Source: Firmicutes bacterium CAG:95
GTDB lineage: Bacteria > Bacillota > Clostridia > Lachnospirales > Lachnospiraceae
Length of the DNA: 28,732 bases
NCBI GenBank assembly: GCA_000438155.1
Contig: FR902977.1
Span: 1-28,732, forward strand
Reading direction: 5' to 3'
Positions 1 through 7,569 of the stretch are shown here, piece by piece; position 1 is the stretch's first letter, and each line of letters begins with the position of its first letter. The notes beneath the pieces were generated by a model. That model worked only from the letters and a program-made list of their open reading frames with translations. It was not told the DNA's origin and made no database searches. The translations under genes were made by a program, and so were the position numbers.

Positions 1-69
1 ATCCAGAAGTCTCACTGCACTCATATGGTAACTGACGATGCTGTTACAGTCAAAAACATGATTTTCCAA
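1..69 (-). CDS. Start of a partial gene, probable T7SS small partner or LXG-locus protein
   Basis: An open frame starts at a TTG codon (67-69) and runs off the window edge after 23 codons (begins MENHVFDCNSIVSYH...). A GGGG Shine-Dalgarno-like run lies 9 bases before the TTG, and the gene begins 22 bases after the stop of the DUF5082-like gene, so the two are probably co-transcribed. In Bacillus-type LXG loci the YwqH-like protein is followed by a second small helical protein (YwqI/DUF5344-like) and then by the LXG toxin, so one of these is the expected identity. That is inference from position; 23 residues are too few for a family call. No ATG start gives a longer frame here. Confidence 0.45.
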   Translation of the reverse strand, partial: MENHVFDCNSIVSYHMSAVRLLD

Positions 70-91
70 CTCTGGATTCCCCTTTTTTCTT

Positions 92-487
92 TTATATAGA
101 AGACAAACTTGCCTGAAGTGTATTAATTTCATTTCGAAGTCTAGTAATTCGTTCTTCTAACCGGGTATTCTGGTCTGCAATCCCACCCTTCACATATGAC
201 ATCCTTCCTGCTACTTCTGTTATGGAAGAAACTGTCGGTGGAACATCTGCCGCAAGTCCGGTAGCTGCCAGTCCTTCAAATTTATCCATAATGCGAACTT
301 CCGGTGCCAGCTCCATGTTCTGATATACATGGTACTCCTGATTCCAGCGCTGCTGATTTCTATCTATAGCTATCACGCAACTGCCAAGCTGCATACGCAG
401 TGTGGAAAGTTTAGTAATTTCCTCATTTATACCTCTGATTTGAGTCAATATTCCCTCTATAAGTTGTTGTCTTTCTTCTATATCCAT
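92..487 (-). CDS. DUF5082/YwqH-like coiled-coil protein of a type VII secretion locus
   Basis: A 131-residue soluble protein without signal peptide or membrane segment. It has two predicted long helices (about residues 2-35 and 95-128, rich in E/R/L/I with heptad spacing) around a central part with a single Trp (W48) and an FEGLAATG stretch. This helix - W - small-residue turn - helix layout is that of YwqH/DUF5082 proteins, small partners encoded just before LXG polymorphic toxins in Firmicute type VII (Esx/Yuk) systems, which are thought to bind the helical LXG domain and help secretion. The ATG is preceded by AGAGGA at good spacing. A further gene starts 22 bases downstream and is cut by the window edge, consistent with an LXG operon continuing to the left. 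The family call rests on pattern only; the protein could also be a generic coiled-coil protein. Confidence 0.6.
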   Translation of the reverse strand: MDIEERQQLIEGILTQIRGINEEITKLSTLRMQLGSCVIAIDRNQQRWNQEYHVYQNMELAPEVRIMDKFEGLAATGLAADVPPTVSSITEVAGRMSYVKGGIADQNTRLEERITRLRNEINTLQASLSSI

Positions 488-584
488 ATCTTTTCCTCTT
501 TGGATTATTGTTTTTCCAGATGATCACTGCTATATTCTTCCTCCACTTTTTCTATATCTGCCTTAGCTTCCAACAACATATTAA

Positions 585-782
585 CTAATTCCAAATAAAA
601 GGAAGTTCTATCTTTCCGTTCTTCTTTTCAAATTCAGCAATATACCTTTTAATGAGAACTTCTATTTCCCGGTTAGCGGACCTTCCCTCATACTCAGCTA
701 TATATCTAAGTGCTCTTAACAATTGTGCATCTATTCTGAGTGTATACTTCGCCTGTTTATTACTTATATTTTTGTCTTTCAT
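585..782 (-). CDS. Ribbon-helix-helix (Arc-type) DNA-binding protein
   Basis: A 65-residue protein. Residues 12-52 show the ribbon-helix-helix pattern: a short strand YTLRID, a helix LLRALRYIAEYEG, a turn RSANRE, then a second helix IEVLIKRYIAEFEKK. This is the Arc/MetJ/CopG-type fold, which dimerises and reads DNA with the paired N-terminal strands. Residues 53-65 are a short polar tail. It stands alone upstream of the type VII-like genes with no toxin gene adjacent, so it is more likely a transcriptional repressor than a classic antitoxin. The region just upstream (817-862) contains four GGC half-sites in 11/18/11 spacing next to a TATAAT box, suggesting autorepression. The gene 97 bases downstream may be under the same control. 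Confidence 0.8.
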   Translation of the reverse strand: MKDKNISNKQAKYTLRIDAQLLRALRYIAEYEGRSANREIEVLIKRYIAEFEKKNGKIELPFIWN

Positions 783-811
783 ATGTCGCCCCTTACAAAT
801 ATGATGCCTTT

Positions 812-862
812 ATTATAATGGCATAATGACGGCATAATTCGTAATAACGGCATTTTGACGGC
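812..862 (-). promoter_or_regulatory. Promoter -10 box with predicted ribbon-helix-helix operator
   Basis: On the minus strand a TATAAT box (812-817) lies 30 bases before the ribbon-helix-helix start codon. Immediately upstream are four copies of a GGC-centred half-site (plus-strand GGC at 820, 831, 849 and 860; three of the four read ACGGC). They form two direct pairs spaced 11 bp, with 18 bp between the pairs. An 11-bp spacing between half-sites is the known geometry of Arc-type operators, so I infer an autoregulatory operator overlapping the -35/-10 spacer. Confidence 0.6.
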
Positions 863-952
863 TACTTTTAATTAAAAATTTCCTTTGCATGAAATAATTT
901 TGTTGCGAATTCTTTCAATATGCATATCCATAACCTCAATTCAAAAAGATTA

Positions 953-999
953 TTCCATAAAAAGAAAGAAAGCCGATGATCTTAAGATAGATCACCGGC
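953..999 (-). terminator. Intrinsic terminator downstream of the lipoprotein gene
   Basis: On the minus strand an 11-bp stem (972-982 with 989-999, one G-U pair, 6-base loop) is followed by a T-rich run (TTTCTTTCTTTTT). It lies 58 bases after the stop of the lipoprotein gene at 1058 and separates it from the ribbon-helix-helix promoter. Confidence 0.8.
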
Positions 1000-1057
1000 A
1001 TTTATCAGATTCTAAAAAATTTCTCATCAAACTTACAGGTCTGTTCTTATTTCATTC

Positions 1058-1648
1058 TCATTTATATACAAATTGTATATCCTGCGAAAAAGTATATTCC
1101 AAAGCCATTAACTGGATCGCATATTCTCTCGCCCGTCTTGCCTTGACCTCCATAACGACAGGATAAGTACTACTGCCTCCGGCAAGATCAGAACTTGCCA
1201 TATACTTACTTCCCACATAATATATTGATTGCTCAACACTGAACATCCCATTCATATACTGCTGCCAACCTACATAGGACGAATACAACTGTTCATAATC
1301 TTCGGAATCTAAATATACTTGTAAATGATTCAGTGAATTTTCAATTTCTTCGCACCACGCCTGATAGTATTTGCCAGCCTTCACAATTCTATCTTCTACC
1401 CCTATATCCTCCCATTTATAATCCTGATCAATGGGATTATTTTTAATGATTTCATAAAATTGTCCCTCCGGCAATACGATTGTTCCTGCATGATCTTCCA
1501 CTTTCTGTATTTCAACCGTATTTTGCTCAACTGGATTTTCTATCCTCATATTATGGCCGCATCCCATTATTATAAGAAGCAGCATACTACTTATTCCAAA
1601 CCTGCCAACCCTGTTCCATTTAATGTGTCCTGACATGCTTTTCCCCAT
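1058..1648 (-). CDS. Small lipoprotein with faint LprI/DUF1311-like pattern
   Basis: A 196-residue protein with a positively charged N-terminus, a hydrophobic stretch (residues 17-29) and a lipobox IMGC (Cys30), so it is probably lipid-anchored outside the membrane. The mature part is helical and acidic. Residues 90-190 show W...E...L, an aromatic-rich W at about 140, a GGS turn and a final R..EYAIQL, which recalls the spacing of LprI/DUF1311 lysozyme-inhibitor-like proteins, but the paired cysteines typical of that family are missing. I regard the family as uncertain. The upstream immunity-like gene ends 34 bases before it, so the two may be co-transcribed; a terminator follows. A second ATG at 1636, with GGGG six bases before it, is an equally good start. 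Confidence 0.7.
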   Translation of the reverse strand: MGKSMSGHIKWNRVGRFGISSMLLLIIMGCGHNMRIENPVEQNTVEIQKVEDHAGTIVLPEGQFYEIIKNNPIDQDYKWEDIGVEDRIVKAGKYYQAWCEEIENSLNHLQVYLDSEDYEQLYSSYVGWQQYMNGMFSVEQSIYYVGSKYMASSDLAGGSSTYPVVMEVKARRAREYAIQLMALEYTFSQDIQFVYK

Positions 1649-1682
1649 GACTTCTAAAACTTATTTTTACTACTAGCTGCCC

Positions 1683-2132
1683 TTATCTTCCCCAATAGCA
1701 CTTCTCTTCCGGAATAATATCAAGAAACTTCTTGAACTTTCCAATCCAACCTACTGGTACATAATGTTCATATGACGCAGGTTCCATATACATAGAATAA
1801 AGTAGCTTTTTATCAAAATTAACATACAGACTTGGCATATAATCATCCTCTTCCTGATTTTGTAAAAATAATTCTTTTAAGTCTCCTGTTGAACATTCAT
1901 CTTCTTCAATTCTTTTCAAAAAAAGTAAGGCATTTTTTTCATCTACATATAACAAATCCCTTCTTTCTTCGTCAATGTATTCTTCTTTGATTTCATATCC
2001 TCTTTTCCGATATGCTTCTATTCTTTTTTGATAATCCAAATACCAAATCTCCTTATCAGAAATGTACCATTTACCACATCCTTTATATACGACATATATA
2101 ATAAACTGTTCATTTAAATCAATTTCGATCAT
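1683..2132 (-). CDS. Hypothetical protein resembling CdiI-type immunity proteins
   Basis: A 149-residue acidic cytoplasmic protein without signal peptide or membrane helix. The C-terminal part reads like the end of contact-dependent-inhibition (CdiI-type) immunity proteins: a strand with VNFDKKLL, then YVPVGWIGKF, and a final IPEEKCYW. From memory, this VP-x-GW ... IPxExxYW ending is characteristic of immunity proteins to ribonuclease toxins, which sit in the cytoplasm and block a cognate toxin C-terminal domain. No toxin gene is adjacent, so it could be an orphan immunity gene; the type VII-like locus at the left edge fits the theme. A GGTAGGA sequence precedes the start. The assignment is pattern-based and could be wrong. 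Confidence 0.55.
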   Translation of the reverse strand: MIEIDLNEQFIIYVVYKGCGKWYISDKEIWYLDYQKRIEAYRKRGYEIKEEYIDEERRDLLYVDEKNALLFLKRIEEDECSTGDLKELFLQNQEEDDYMPSLYVNFDKKLLYSMYMEPASYEHYVPVGWIGKFKKFLDIIPEEKCYWGR

Positions 2133-2198
2133 TTTTATTATCCTACCGATATTATTCTTCCATTTATTTGTTACGCAACATATTACTACACTTATCTT

Positions 2199-2264
2199 TT
2201 ATTTGCAAAATCCATTCCGATCAATAAAGTACCATGCACCATTCTGTTTTACTGCTACAACACC
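2199..2264 (-). pseudogene. Out-of-frame C-terminal tail related to the 7665-8564 lipoprotein
   Basis: Reading the minus strand one base out of phase with the DUF5067-like gene gives GVVAVKQNGAWYFIDRNGFCK and a stop at 2199-2201. Bases 2212-2264 match 8440-8492 at 48 of 53 positions, and there the same peptide (AVKQNGAWYFIDRNG) is coded in frame near the mature N-terminus of a lipoprotein. The simplest reading is a lost base just before the present stop, which cut the protein by about 20 residues. A recombined gene fragment is the alternative. Confidence 0.6.
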
Positions 2265-3568
2265 TTCTTGAAATCCCCGGTCAACTTCTTCATGCTTTTA
2301 TCAACCATTTCATCTGCAAACTCTGCCATATCTGCATCGCTAAGGGCATTTCTTAAAAGTTCCTCTATTGTATATGTTTGATCAAATATTATCATATTAT
2401 TATAACTATTCCGGTCTATTACCGTAATGGAAACATCATTCTCTGCACTGTTCAGCTCCCATGCCATAGCAACTCCAATTGTTGTCCCCGGTGATATACT
2501 GTTTATATTATAGAAGCTTGCGCCTGGTACATAAGCGTACTGCATTTCCATACCGGACTGTCTTGCCTGTGTATCCAATGCAGATTGGAAAGAAATGACT
2601 TCCTCCGAATTATTGGTAAATTCTCCCTCCATAACTACCACATAACCGTCCACGTAATCAGCATAGCCAATATAAATTCCATCCATTTTGAATTCATATG
2701 CACTTTCTGCCACTACGGTTTCTACATCAGATAATTCAATGGTCTCTTCCCATATTTTCTTATTATCAAACGAAAATCTATCCACATAGCTGAGTTCAAC
2801 ATCCGAATCGACATCATTCAGCGCATATACCTCTCTGATCGCAATCGATTTTCCCGGCATAATGTCTGTATATACTGCCACACTTAACTTCGTGTCCTTA
2901 AGAGGATGCCTGTATGGAAGATATGCATTATTTAAAGATACCCCATCCTGAAAAACCTTCACGCCTATTGCCATACTGAAACGGGTTGTTTCATCGCTGT
3001 TATTGGTAAAGGTATAATCCAGAACCAAAAGTGGATTTCCGTTTCCATCATCGGTCAGTTTTTTCTGATCAATGGTGATCCCGTATATCTCCTCGGATAC
3101 AATTTTTTCTACCGTTCCAAGATCAATCTCCTCCTCAAACAGGGTGATTTTTGATTTTTTATTTATACTATCCACCACACAGACAAGTGAAAGAGTTCCT
3201 TCTGTAACACCTTCCGGCAAAACAAATCCTGCCTGTGCCTGTCCAGACGCCCCCGGTAGAATTTTCTGTTGGTTAGCAATTGCATCAGGATTATCAGAAG
3301 ACACATAAGTTCTCTCCAATGTCTCACCATCCAAAGCAGCTGTCAGTTGACTAACCGGAGCATAACCTGTCAGATTTTTTTTCGTGTTATTCGTAACATC
3401 CATATTAATTACAACGATGTCCCCCTCGTCGTAATTGCCACATATAAACACCTTGTTTACTGCTGCTTCATAAGGCGCTTTTCCTTTCCTTCCACAGCCC
3501 GTAAATATACAACATAACAGAACAAACACCATCCAGGCTATGATTCGAAACCTCCCGTTTTTCATTTC
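2255..3568 (-). CDS. Lipoprotein with three DUF5067-like domains, apparently frameshifted at its 3' end
   Basis: A 437-residue protein counted from the ATG at 3568. This start is preferred over one at 3664 because it follows AAGGGAGAG, gives a clean lipoprotein signal peptide (MKNGRFRII..., lipobox FTGC, Cys24) and avoids overlapping the kinase gene. The mature part holds three similar beta-rich modules (about 30-145, 155-285 and 290-400), each with a VVINMDVTNN / LVLDYTFTNN / VVMEGEFTNN strand and a later pG-S/T turn. This is the pattern of DUF5067 immunoglobulin-like domains in Firmicute lipoproteins, of unknown function. It is the last gene of the two-component operon. The final residues DFKKVL end at a stop, while the frame displaced by one base continues with GVVAVKQNGAWYFIDRNG, which matches the lipoprotein at 7665-8564: a probable one-base deletion. 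Confidence 0.8.
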   Translation of the reverse strand, partial: EMKNGRFRIIAWMVFVLLCCIFTGCGRKGKAPYEAAVNKVFICGNYDEGDIVVINMDVTNNTKKNLTGYAPVSQLTAALDGETLERTYVSSDNPDAIANQQKILPGASGQAQAGFVLPEGVTEGTLSLVCVVDSINKKSKITLFEEEIDLGTVEKIVSEEIYGITIDQKKLTDDGNGNPLLVLDYTFTNNSDETTRFSMAIGVKVFQDGVSLNNAYLPYRHPLKDTKLSVAVYTDIMPGKSIAIREVYALNDVDSDVELSYVDRFSFDNKKIWEETIELSDVETVVAESAYEFKMDGIYIGYADYVDGYVVVMEGEFTNNSEEVISFQSALDTQARQSGMEMQYAYVPGASFYNINSISPGTTIGVAMAWELNSAENDVSITVIDRNSYNNMIIFDQTYTIEELLRNALSDADMAEFADEMVDKSMKKLTGDFKKVL

Positions 3569-3621
3569 ACCATGCTCTCCCTTCTTTTTACAGTTTGTCC
3601 TTTCCTGTTTTCTCCAATATA

Positions 3622-4938
3622 TTACAATAACCAGTTGGAAATCATAAGTGTTGTCACAAACCACTTTCCCTGTTCCTCAAACTCAACAGAGCCTCTATAC
3701 TTTTCTGCGATTTCTCTGACAATCCCGATTCCAAGTCCATGATGCTCTGCATCCTGTTTCACACTTTGAAACCCTTCTCCGGTTTTCTTTACCTCTCCAT
3801 TCCAGGTATTTTGAATCTGAAAGATCAGCATATAAGGGTTTCCCATATACAGTCTGGCATCAAGCCGGTGCTCTGTTTCTGCCTTTGCGGCAGCCTCAAT
3901 CGCATTTTCCAGAAGATTCCCGAATAATGAGATCTTATCGGTGTCCCTGATAAATTCTACCCGGATGCCTTCTTCCACAAACAGGTTCATTTCTATATTC
4001 TTCATGGCCGCCCTGCTTTCGTATTCTTCCAGAATGGAATTCAATACAGGGCTTTCCGTATACAGGGATGACTTTTCTTCCCTCGCAAGTCCATCCTCCC
4101 ATTCATCGATAATATGTACGACCTTATCTCCTTCTCCCCTTAATATCAGACTCCGGAACTGGGAAAAGTACTGGTGAACATCATGCATATATTTCCGATA
4201 TAACTGATTGTTCTTTTCGATCGTTTCAAAATTACTTCTTTCCATATCGCGCTTTAACAGCGACATCTCTGCAATTTTACTTTCATTCACGATCTGTGCA
4301 TAATGAGCCAGAATCACAAAAATAATCGCATTGGAAAAATATAACAGAAAAGCACCCACGCACATAAATATCTGAATCAACCGGTTTTCCGGGAAGTCCA
4401 TGAATACAAAGCTGAACAGAATCAGGACGGAAGTAAATGGCATAATCAGAAGATACCAATCTATCGTGCTGTCTTCCCGGTTATCCATTCTGACCATATA
4501 ATTCCGGAAGAAAAGCAGCAGCAAAAAAGACACCACATATTCCATAAACAGAATCCCCATTCCCCTGATGGTTGCAAAATCGATGGAAAAGCCCGGAAGC
4601 ACAGATGCCAGTAAACGATAGACCATCTCAAATGCCATTTCCCTTTCGCATACAAACACAATATAAAAAATAACCATATAGATGAATGCCTTTCTGAGAG
4701 ACAGCTTCCACATAGTCACTGTAAAAATCCACATAACCAATGGTAAAATTACAAAATTTAACATGGAATTCTGAAAGGAATTCACTCCAAATATGATCCC
4801 TGTTGTAATAACGCAGGCACAGCCAAAGAAAACGCTGCTGTGTTTTCTTTCAAACATGGATTGAAAAAAGACACACAGCATGCCCACATCCAATCCACAG
4901 AATAAAAATCCCAGGAATAACACCACTACCTGTTCCAT
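3622..4938 (-). CDS. AgrC/ComD-like sensor histidine kinase (HPK10, GHKL ATPase)
   Basis: A 438-residue membrane kinase. About the first 215 residues are hydrophobic with six or seven membrane segments and no recognisable extracellular sensor domain, as in peptide-pheromone receptors of the AgrC family. A coiled linker leads to the phosphoacceptor motif YRKYMHDVHQ (His252), then a GHKL ATPase with N-box GNLLENAIEAA (N341/N345) and G-box HHGLGIGIV (about 399-407). It would autophosphorylate and pass phosphate to the LytTR regulator encoded just upstream, whose stop lies two bases before this start (GGAGATCAGTAGGTATG, the binding site being inside the regulator gene). No agrB or agrD gene is visible in the window, so the signal is unknown. 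Confidence 0.92.
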   Translation of the reverse strand: MEQVVVLFLGFLFCGLDVGMLCVFFQSMFERKHSSVFFGCACVITTGIIFGVNSFQNSMLNFVILPLVMWIFTVTMWKLSLRKAFIYMVIFYIVFVCEREMAFEMVYRLLASVLPGFSIDFATIRGMGILFMEYVVSFLLLLFFRNYMVRMDNREDSTIDWYLLIMPFTSVLILFSFVFMDFPENRLIQIFMCVGAFLLYFSNAIIFVILAHYAQIVNESKIAEMSLLKRDMERSNFETIEKNNQLYRKYMHDVHQYFSQFRSLILRGEGDKVVHIIDEWEDGLAREEKSSLYTESPVLNSILEEYESRAAMKNIEMNLFVEEGIRVEFIRDTDKISLFGNLLENAIEAAAKAETEHRLDARLYMGNPYMLIFQIQNTWNGEVKKTGEGFQSVKQDAEHHGLGIGIVREIAEKYRGSVEFEEQGKWFVTTLMISNWLL

Positions 4939-4940
4939 AC

Positions 4941-5714
4941 CTACTGATCTCCATATTTCGAGGTTAAAAACTCTTTTTTCATCTGGTTGAACTCATTCAT
5001 TTTACTTCTTGCTATCTTAAAAACCATATTGGGAAATCCATGCAGACGGATTTCATCCTTATAACAGCTCATAAGATATTTAAAATTAATGACATAACTG
5101 TCATGTGGATAACCAAAACCATACGGTTTTAAAACATCGTAATAAGCACTCAGTTTACCACCTATACGGATTTCCGGTTCCTTATCCTCTAAGCCGCCTG
5201 TGTGATACCTTCGCTTCGCAGCCGGAGATACATGTATTCTGATACCTCTTCGATATTTTTCAATATAGACGATATCATCCGGTTTTAAGAACAGTCTTCC
5301 TCCATTGAACTTTGCTTCAAAGACCGGTCCCAGATCCAGCTCTGCCATCCGGTCCAATGCAGCCAGAATATGCCTGCTTTTTTCCTGCGGCGGCATATTC
5401 TTTTTCATAAAACGGTACGGCTGCACCTCAAAGCTGTGTGGCGTTGGCTCCGCAAAGCCGGTATAAAATACCAGTACCACACTGTCATCCATTTTCCGGA
5501 TCTCTTCTGCGGTCCGCTCCCCATCCATTCCCTGCATCTGAATATCCAGAAAGATGAGTGAAAACCTTGCAAGCTCCATTGCTGCAAGCAGCTCCTTTCC
5601 GGAGGAATATTGATGGAAACGGACGGTTTCACGATATTTTTCACACTTCCCGACATCCTCAATTAACAGATTTCGATCCAGTTCAGAATCGTCACAAACT
5701 GCTATGTCAAACAT
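4941..5714 (-). CDS. LytTR-family response regulator (AgrA/ComE type)
   Basis: A 257-residue cytoplasmic regulator. The receiver domain (1-125) has the acidic pair D8/D9, phosphoacceptor D57 in LIFLDIQM, T85 in FYTGF and K104 in RFMKK, a complete active site. The LytTR DNA-binding domain follows (about 131-245: FEAKFNGGRLFLKPDDIVYIE ... SYVINFKYL), with an unusual basic insertion at about 163-183 (AAKRRYHTGG...EIRIGG). LytTR regulators usually bind spaced direct repeats upstream of weak -35 regions and often control their own operon. The start lies one base after the stop of the preceding membrane-protein gene, implying translational coupling. A shared upstream element at 7622-7662, 12835-12875 and 15920-15960 is a candidate target site, but this is unproven. 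Confidence 0.92.
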   Translation of the reverse strand: MFDIAVCDDSELDRNLLIEDVGKCEKYRETVRFHQYSSGKELLAAMELARFSLIFLDIQMQGMDGERTAEEIRKMDDSVVLVFYTGFAEPTPHSFEVQPYRFMKKNMPPQEKSRHILAALDRMAELDLGPVFEAKFNGGRLFLKPDDIVYIEKYRRGIRIHVSPAAKRRYHTGGLEDKEPEIRIGGKLSAYYDVLKPYGFGYPHDSYVINFKYLMSCYKDEIRLHGFPNMVFKIARSKMNEFNQMKKEFLTSKYGDQ

Positions 5715-5715
5715 T

Positions 5716-6540
5716 TTATTCTCTTTCCTTCAAAATCCGATCCATGGTTTCACGATCCATATATTCCATCCATCGACTGCCATCAATAGACAATCCGGAA
5801 CCATACATGGCTTCTACCTCTTCCGGTGCCAGAATGTAAAATTTAGACTCGGTAATATCAAAGTTCTCATCAACAGACAAACTCATCCAGATCATCCATC
5901 CATCTCCAATGAAAAAATACTGCGTGGCCTTTGTAATATAAGGCATATCCTCCCTGAAATCAATTATCCTCGCTGATAACTCCTGATAACGGTATCCATT
6001 TTGTATGTGCCAGAGATTTCCGTTTTCACTGATTTCAAGTTCCGACTCCGGTACAAAATCAAAGTCCCCGATATACTTTTTCAGATTCTCTTCCTCAAGC
6101 AGAGTCTCTGCCTTTTCAATCGTCTGTTCCTTTTTGGCCTCATATTCTTCGACAATTCCTGCAACTTCATTTTTATTGGACACATAATTAATGACTCGGC
6201 CGGATACAAGTAACAAAAGCAGTGAGAGCAATGCTCCAATATAAATGATTGCCGCTTTCTGCCATTTGGTCTGCAGATCATAAAACTCCATCTTAGACTT
6301 TCTTATTTTCTCATAAGCAGAACGATATCCTCCAAAACCAAATGCCAGTGACATAATTGGTGCAAAAATGGGAATAAAAGCAATCATCCCGACCGGCATT
6401 CCATTACAAATCCCCCAGAACTGCGGCATAAGAAATCCGGGCCAGCAGAATTTATCCAGGATCCCCATGGTATCTGTCTGTTCTTCCTTACCTTCTTCTG
6501 TATTCACGCTGTTATTTATTGTTTCATTTGATTGTTCCAT
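5716..6540 (-). CDS. Membrane protein of unknown function in the two-component operon
   Basis: A 274-residue protein. The polar N-terminus (1-24, Asn/Glu/Thr-rich) leads into a hydrophobic pair at about 33-70 (WPGFLMPQFWGI...PIMSLAFGF) with a GYRSAYEKIRKSKMEF linker and a KWQKAAIIYI entry into another membrane segment (about 93-113). This layout recalls a small membrane domain widespread in Firmicutes (F-W-G-x-F-L-P-x-W-G-I-x-N) whose function is unknown. The rest (115-274) is a soluble, acidic domain likely outside the cell. It is encoded between the other membrane protein and the response regulator with almost no gaps (stop 1 base before the regulator start), so it may be a sensor or accessory partner of the kinase. 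GAGGAAAAGAG precedes the ATG. Confidence 0.75.
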   Translation of the reverse strand: MEQSNETINNSVNTEEGKEEQTDTMGILDKFCWPGFLMPQFWGICNGMPVGMIAFIPIFAPIMSLAFGFGGYRSAYEKIRKSKMEFYDLQTKWQKAAIIYIGALLSLLLLLVSGRVINYVSNKNEVAGIVEEYEAKKEQTIEKAETLLEEENLKKYIGDFDFVPESELEISENGNLWHIQNGYRYQELSARIIDFREDMPYITKATQYFFIGDGWMIWMSLSVDENFDITESKFYILAPEEVEAMYGSGLSIDGSRWMEYMDRETMDRILKERE

Positions 6541-6560
6541 CTCTTTTCCTCGCTTCTTTT

Positions 6561-7535
6561 TTATTCAAATAATGATTGAAATGCTATTGCTTTGCCAAAT
6601 GCTTCCTCCAGATCTGCTGAAAACTCCTCAAGGTCTTCCTCCGGATCATCATGATATATATGTACATATACTATTTCATCTAAATCATTAACTCCAAGGT
6701 TAATTCGGAAAGTAAAATCTCCCTTCTGTACCTTCTCATCCTCGTACGCTTCCCGAACTGCCTTAATAAACTGCTGTTCAAATTGCTCTTTATCCTTCTC
6801 ATTGTGAATCCCTGCATCCAGCCTATAGCTTGGGTTAGGATCATTCTCATATTCGCTGACCGTTATAGAGTTTGCAATAAGGCACTGTCTCATATACTGT
6901 GATACATAGTCTGAATAGATCTCTCTGCCGGGAACCCACGTTGCAGTAAGGCTTACCTCCATGTTGTGAATGGTTACCGGTATCGTATAAATAACCATCT
7001 TTGGGTACTTTTTATTGGTATATCCATCCGTATTGAATCCACATGAGACTTCAATTTCTTCCGGAGATGTTTCAATTCCATATTGCCACTCCAGCTCTGC
7101 ACAAACCTCCTGCCGTGCAGGCGCTTTTTTCAAAAGAATGGAATCTACCCGGTACCACTGTGAACATGCACAGCCGATTATGGAAGCAATTACCACACCT
7201 GTCATCAATAAAAGCAGTACACGATTGTCCTTTCGGGTTATCTGTCTTTTGAAATAGAAATAAAGATACTCCATATTCTCATTGCCGGCATCTTCCCCCT
7301 GCAAACACTTCTTTAATGCTTCGATCAGATAATTTACCACTGCCCTGTTATTCGCTTTCTTCTTCCCCGCAGCCTCCAAAAAAGTGTCCAGCCGCTGTGT
7401 CCGAAGCATTTCCAGAAACTCCTCAGATTCAAACAAATCCTGTAACTGTTTAAGTTCTTCTGTCCCCCTCTTTCGATCCAGCTGTTCATTCAAGACCTTC
7501 AGATATCTTTCCAATCTCTCCTGTTCACCTACCAT
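6561..7535 (-). CDS. Single-pass membrane protein of unknown function, first gene of the two-component operon
   Basis: A 324-residue protein. Residues 1-100 are hydrophilic and helical (LERYLKVLNEQLD...FLEAAGKKK...YLIEALKKCL) and probably cytoplasmic. One membrane segment follows (about 104-125, NRVLLLLMTGVVIASIIG). Residues 126-324 form an alpha/beta domain, probably extracellular, with regular amphipathic strands (TIPVTIHNMEVSLTATW, FTFRINLGVNDLDEIVYVH). I do not recognise the family. Its start follows GAGGAGG, 80-130 bp downstream of the conserved 41-bp element and a TATATT box, so this is the first gene of the operon 7535-2255. A cytoplasmic helical part joined to an outside domain would suit a signal-transmitting partner, which is speculation. 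Confidence 0.75.
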   Translation of the reverse strand: MVGEQERLERYLKVLNEQLDRKRGTEELKQLQDLFESEEFLEMLRTQRLDTFLEAAGKKKANNRAVVNYLIEALKKCLQGEDAGNENMEYLYFYFKRQITRKDNRVLLLLMTGVVIASIIGCACSQWYRVDSILLKKAPARQEVCAELEWQYGIETSPEEIEVSCGFNTDGYTNKKYPKMVIYTIPVTIHNMEVSLTATWVPGREIYSDYVSQYMRQCLIANSITVSEYENDPNPSYRLDAGIHNEKDKEQFEQQFIKAVREAYEDEKVQKGDFTFRINLGVNDLDEIVYVHIYHDDPEEDLEEFSADLEEAFGKAIAFQSLFE

Positions 7536-7569
7536 TTCCCTTTGTCCTCCTCATGTAGTGTTATAAATC

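Noticed and set aside
505..579. A 24-codon minus-strand frame (MLLEAKADIEKVEEEYSSDH...) between the repressor and DUF5082-like genes
   Set aside because: It overlaps the 3' neighbourhood of the repressor gene, has only a weak GGA upstream and no recognisable relatives; the peptide looks natural but could be chance.
2240..2290. Programmed -1 frameshifting to reach the out-of-frame tail
   Set aside because: The needed direction is -1, but no X-XXY-YYZ slippery heptamer and no strong downstream hairpin were found; a mutation is simpler.
3569..3664. A longer N-terminus (32 residues) for the DUF5067-like lipoprotein
   Set aside because: It would overlap the kinase gene and bury the signal peptide; the ATG at 3568 with AAGGGAGAG is better.
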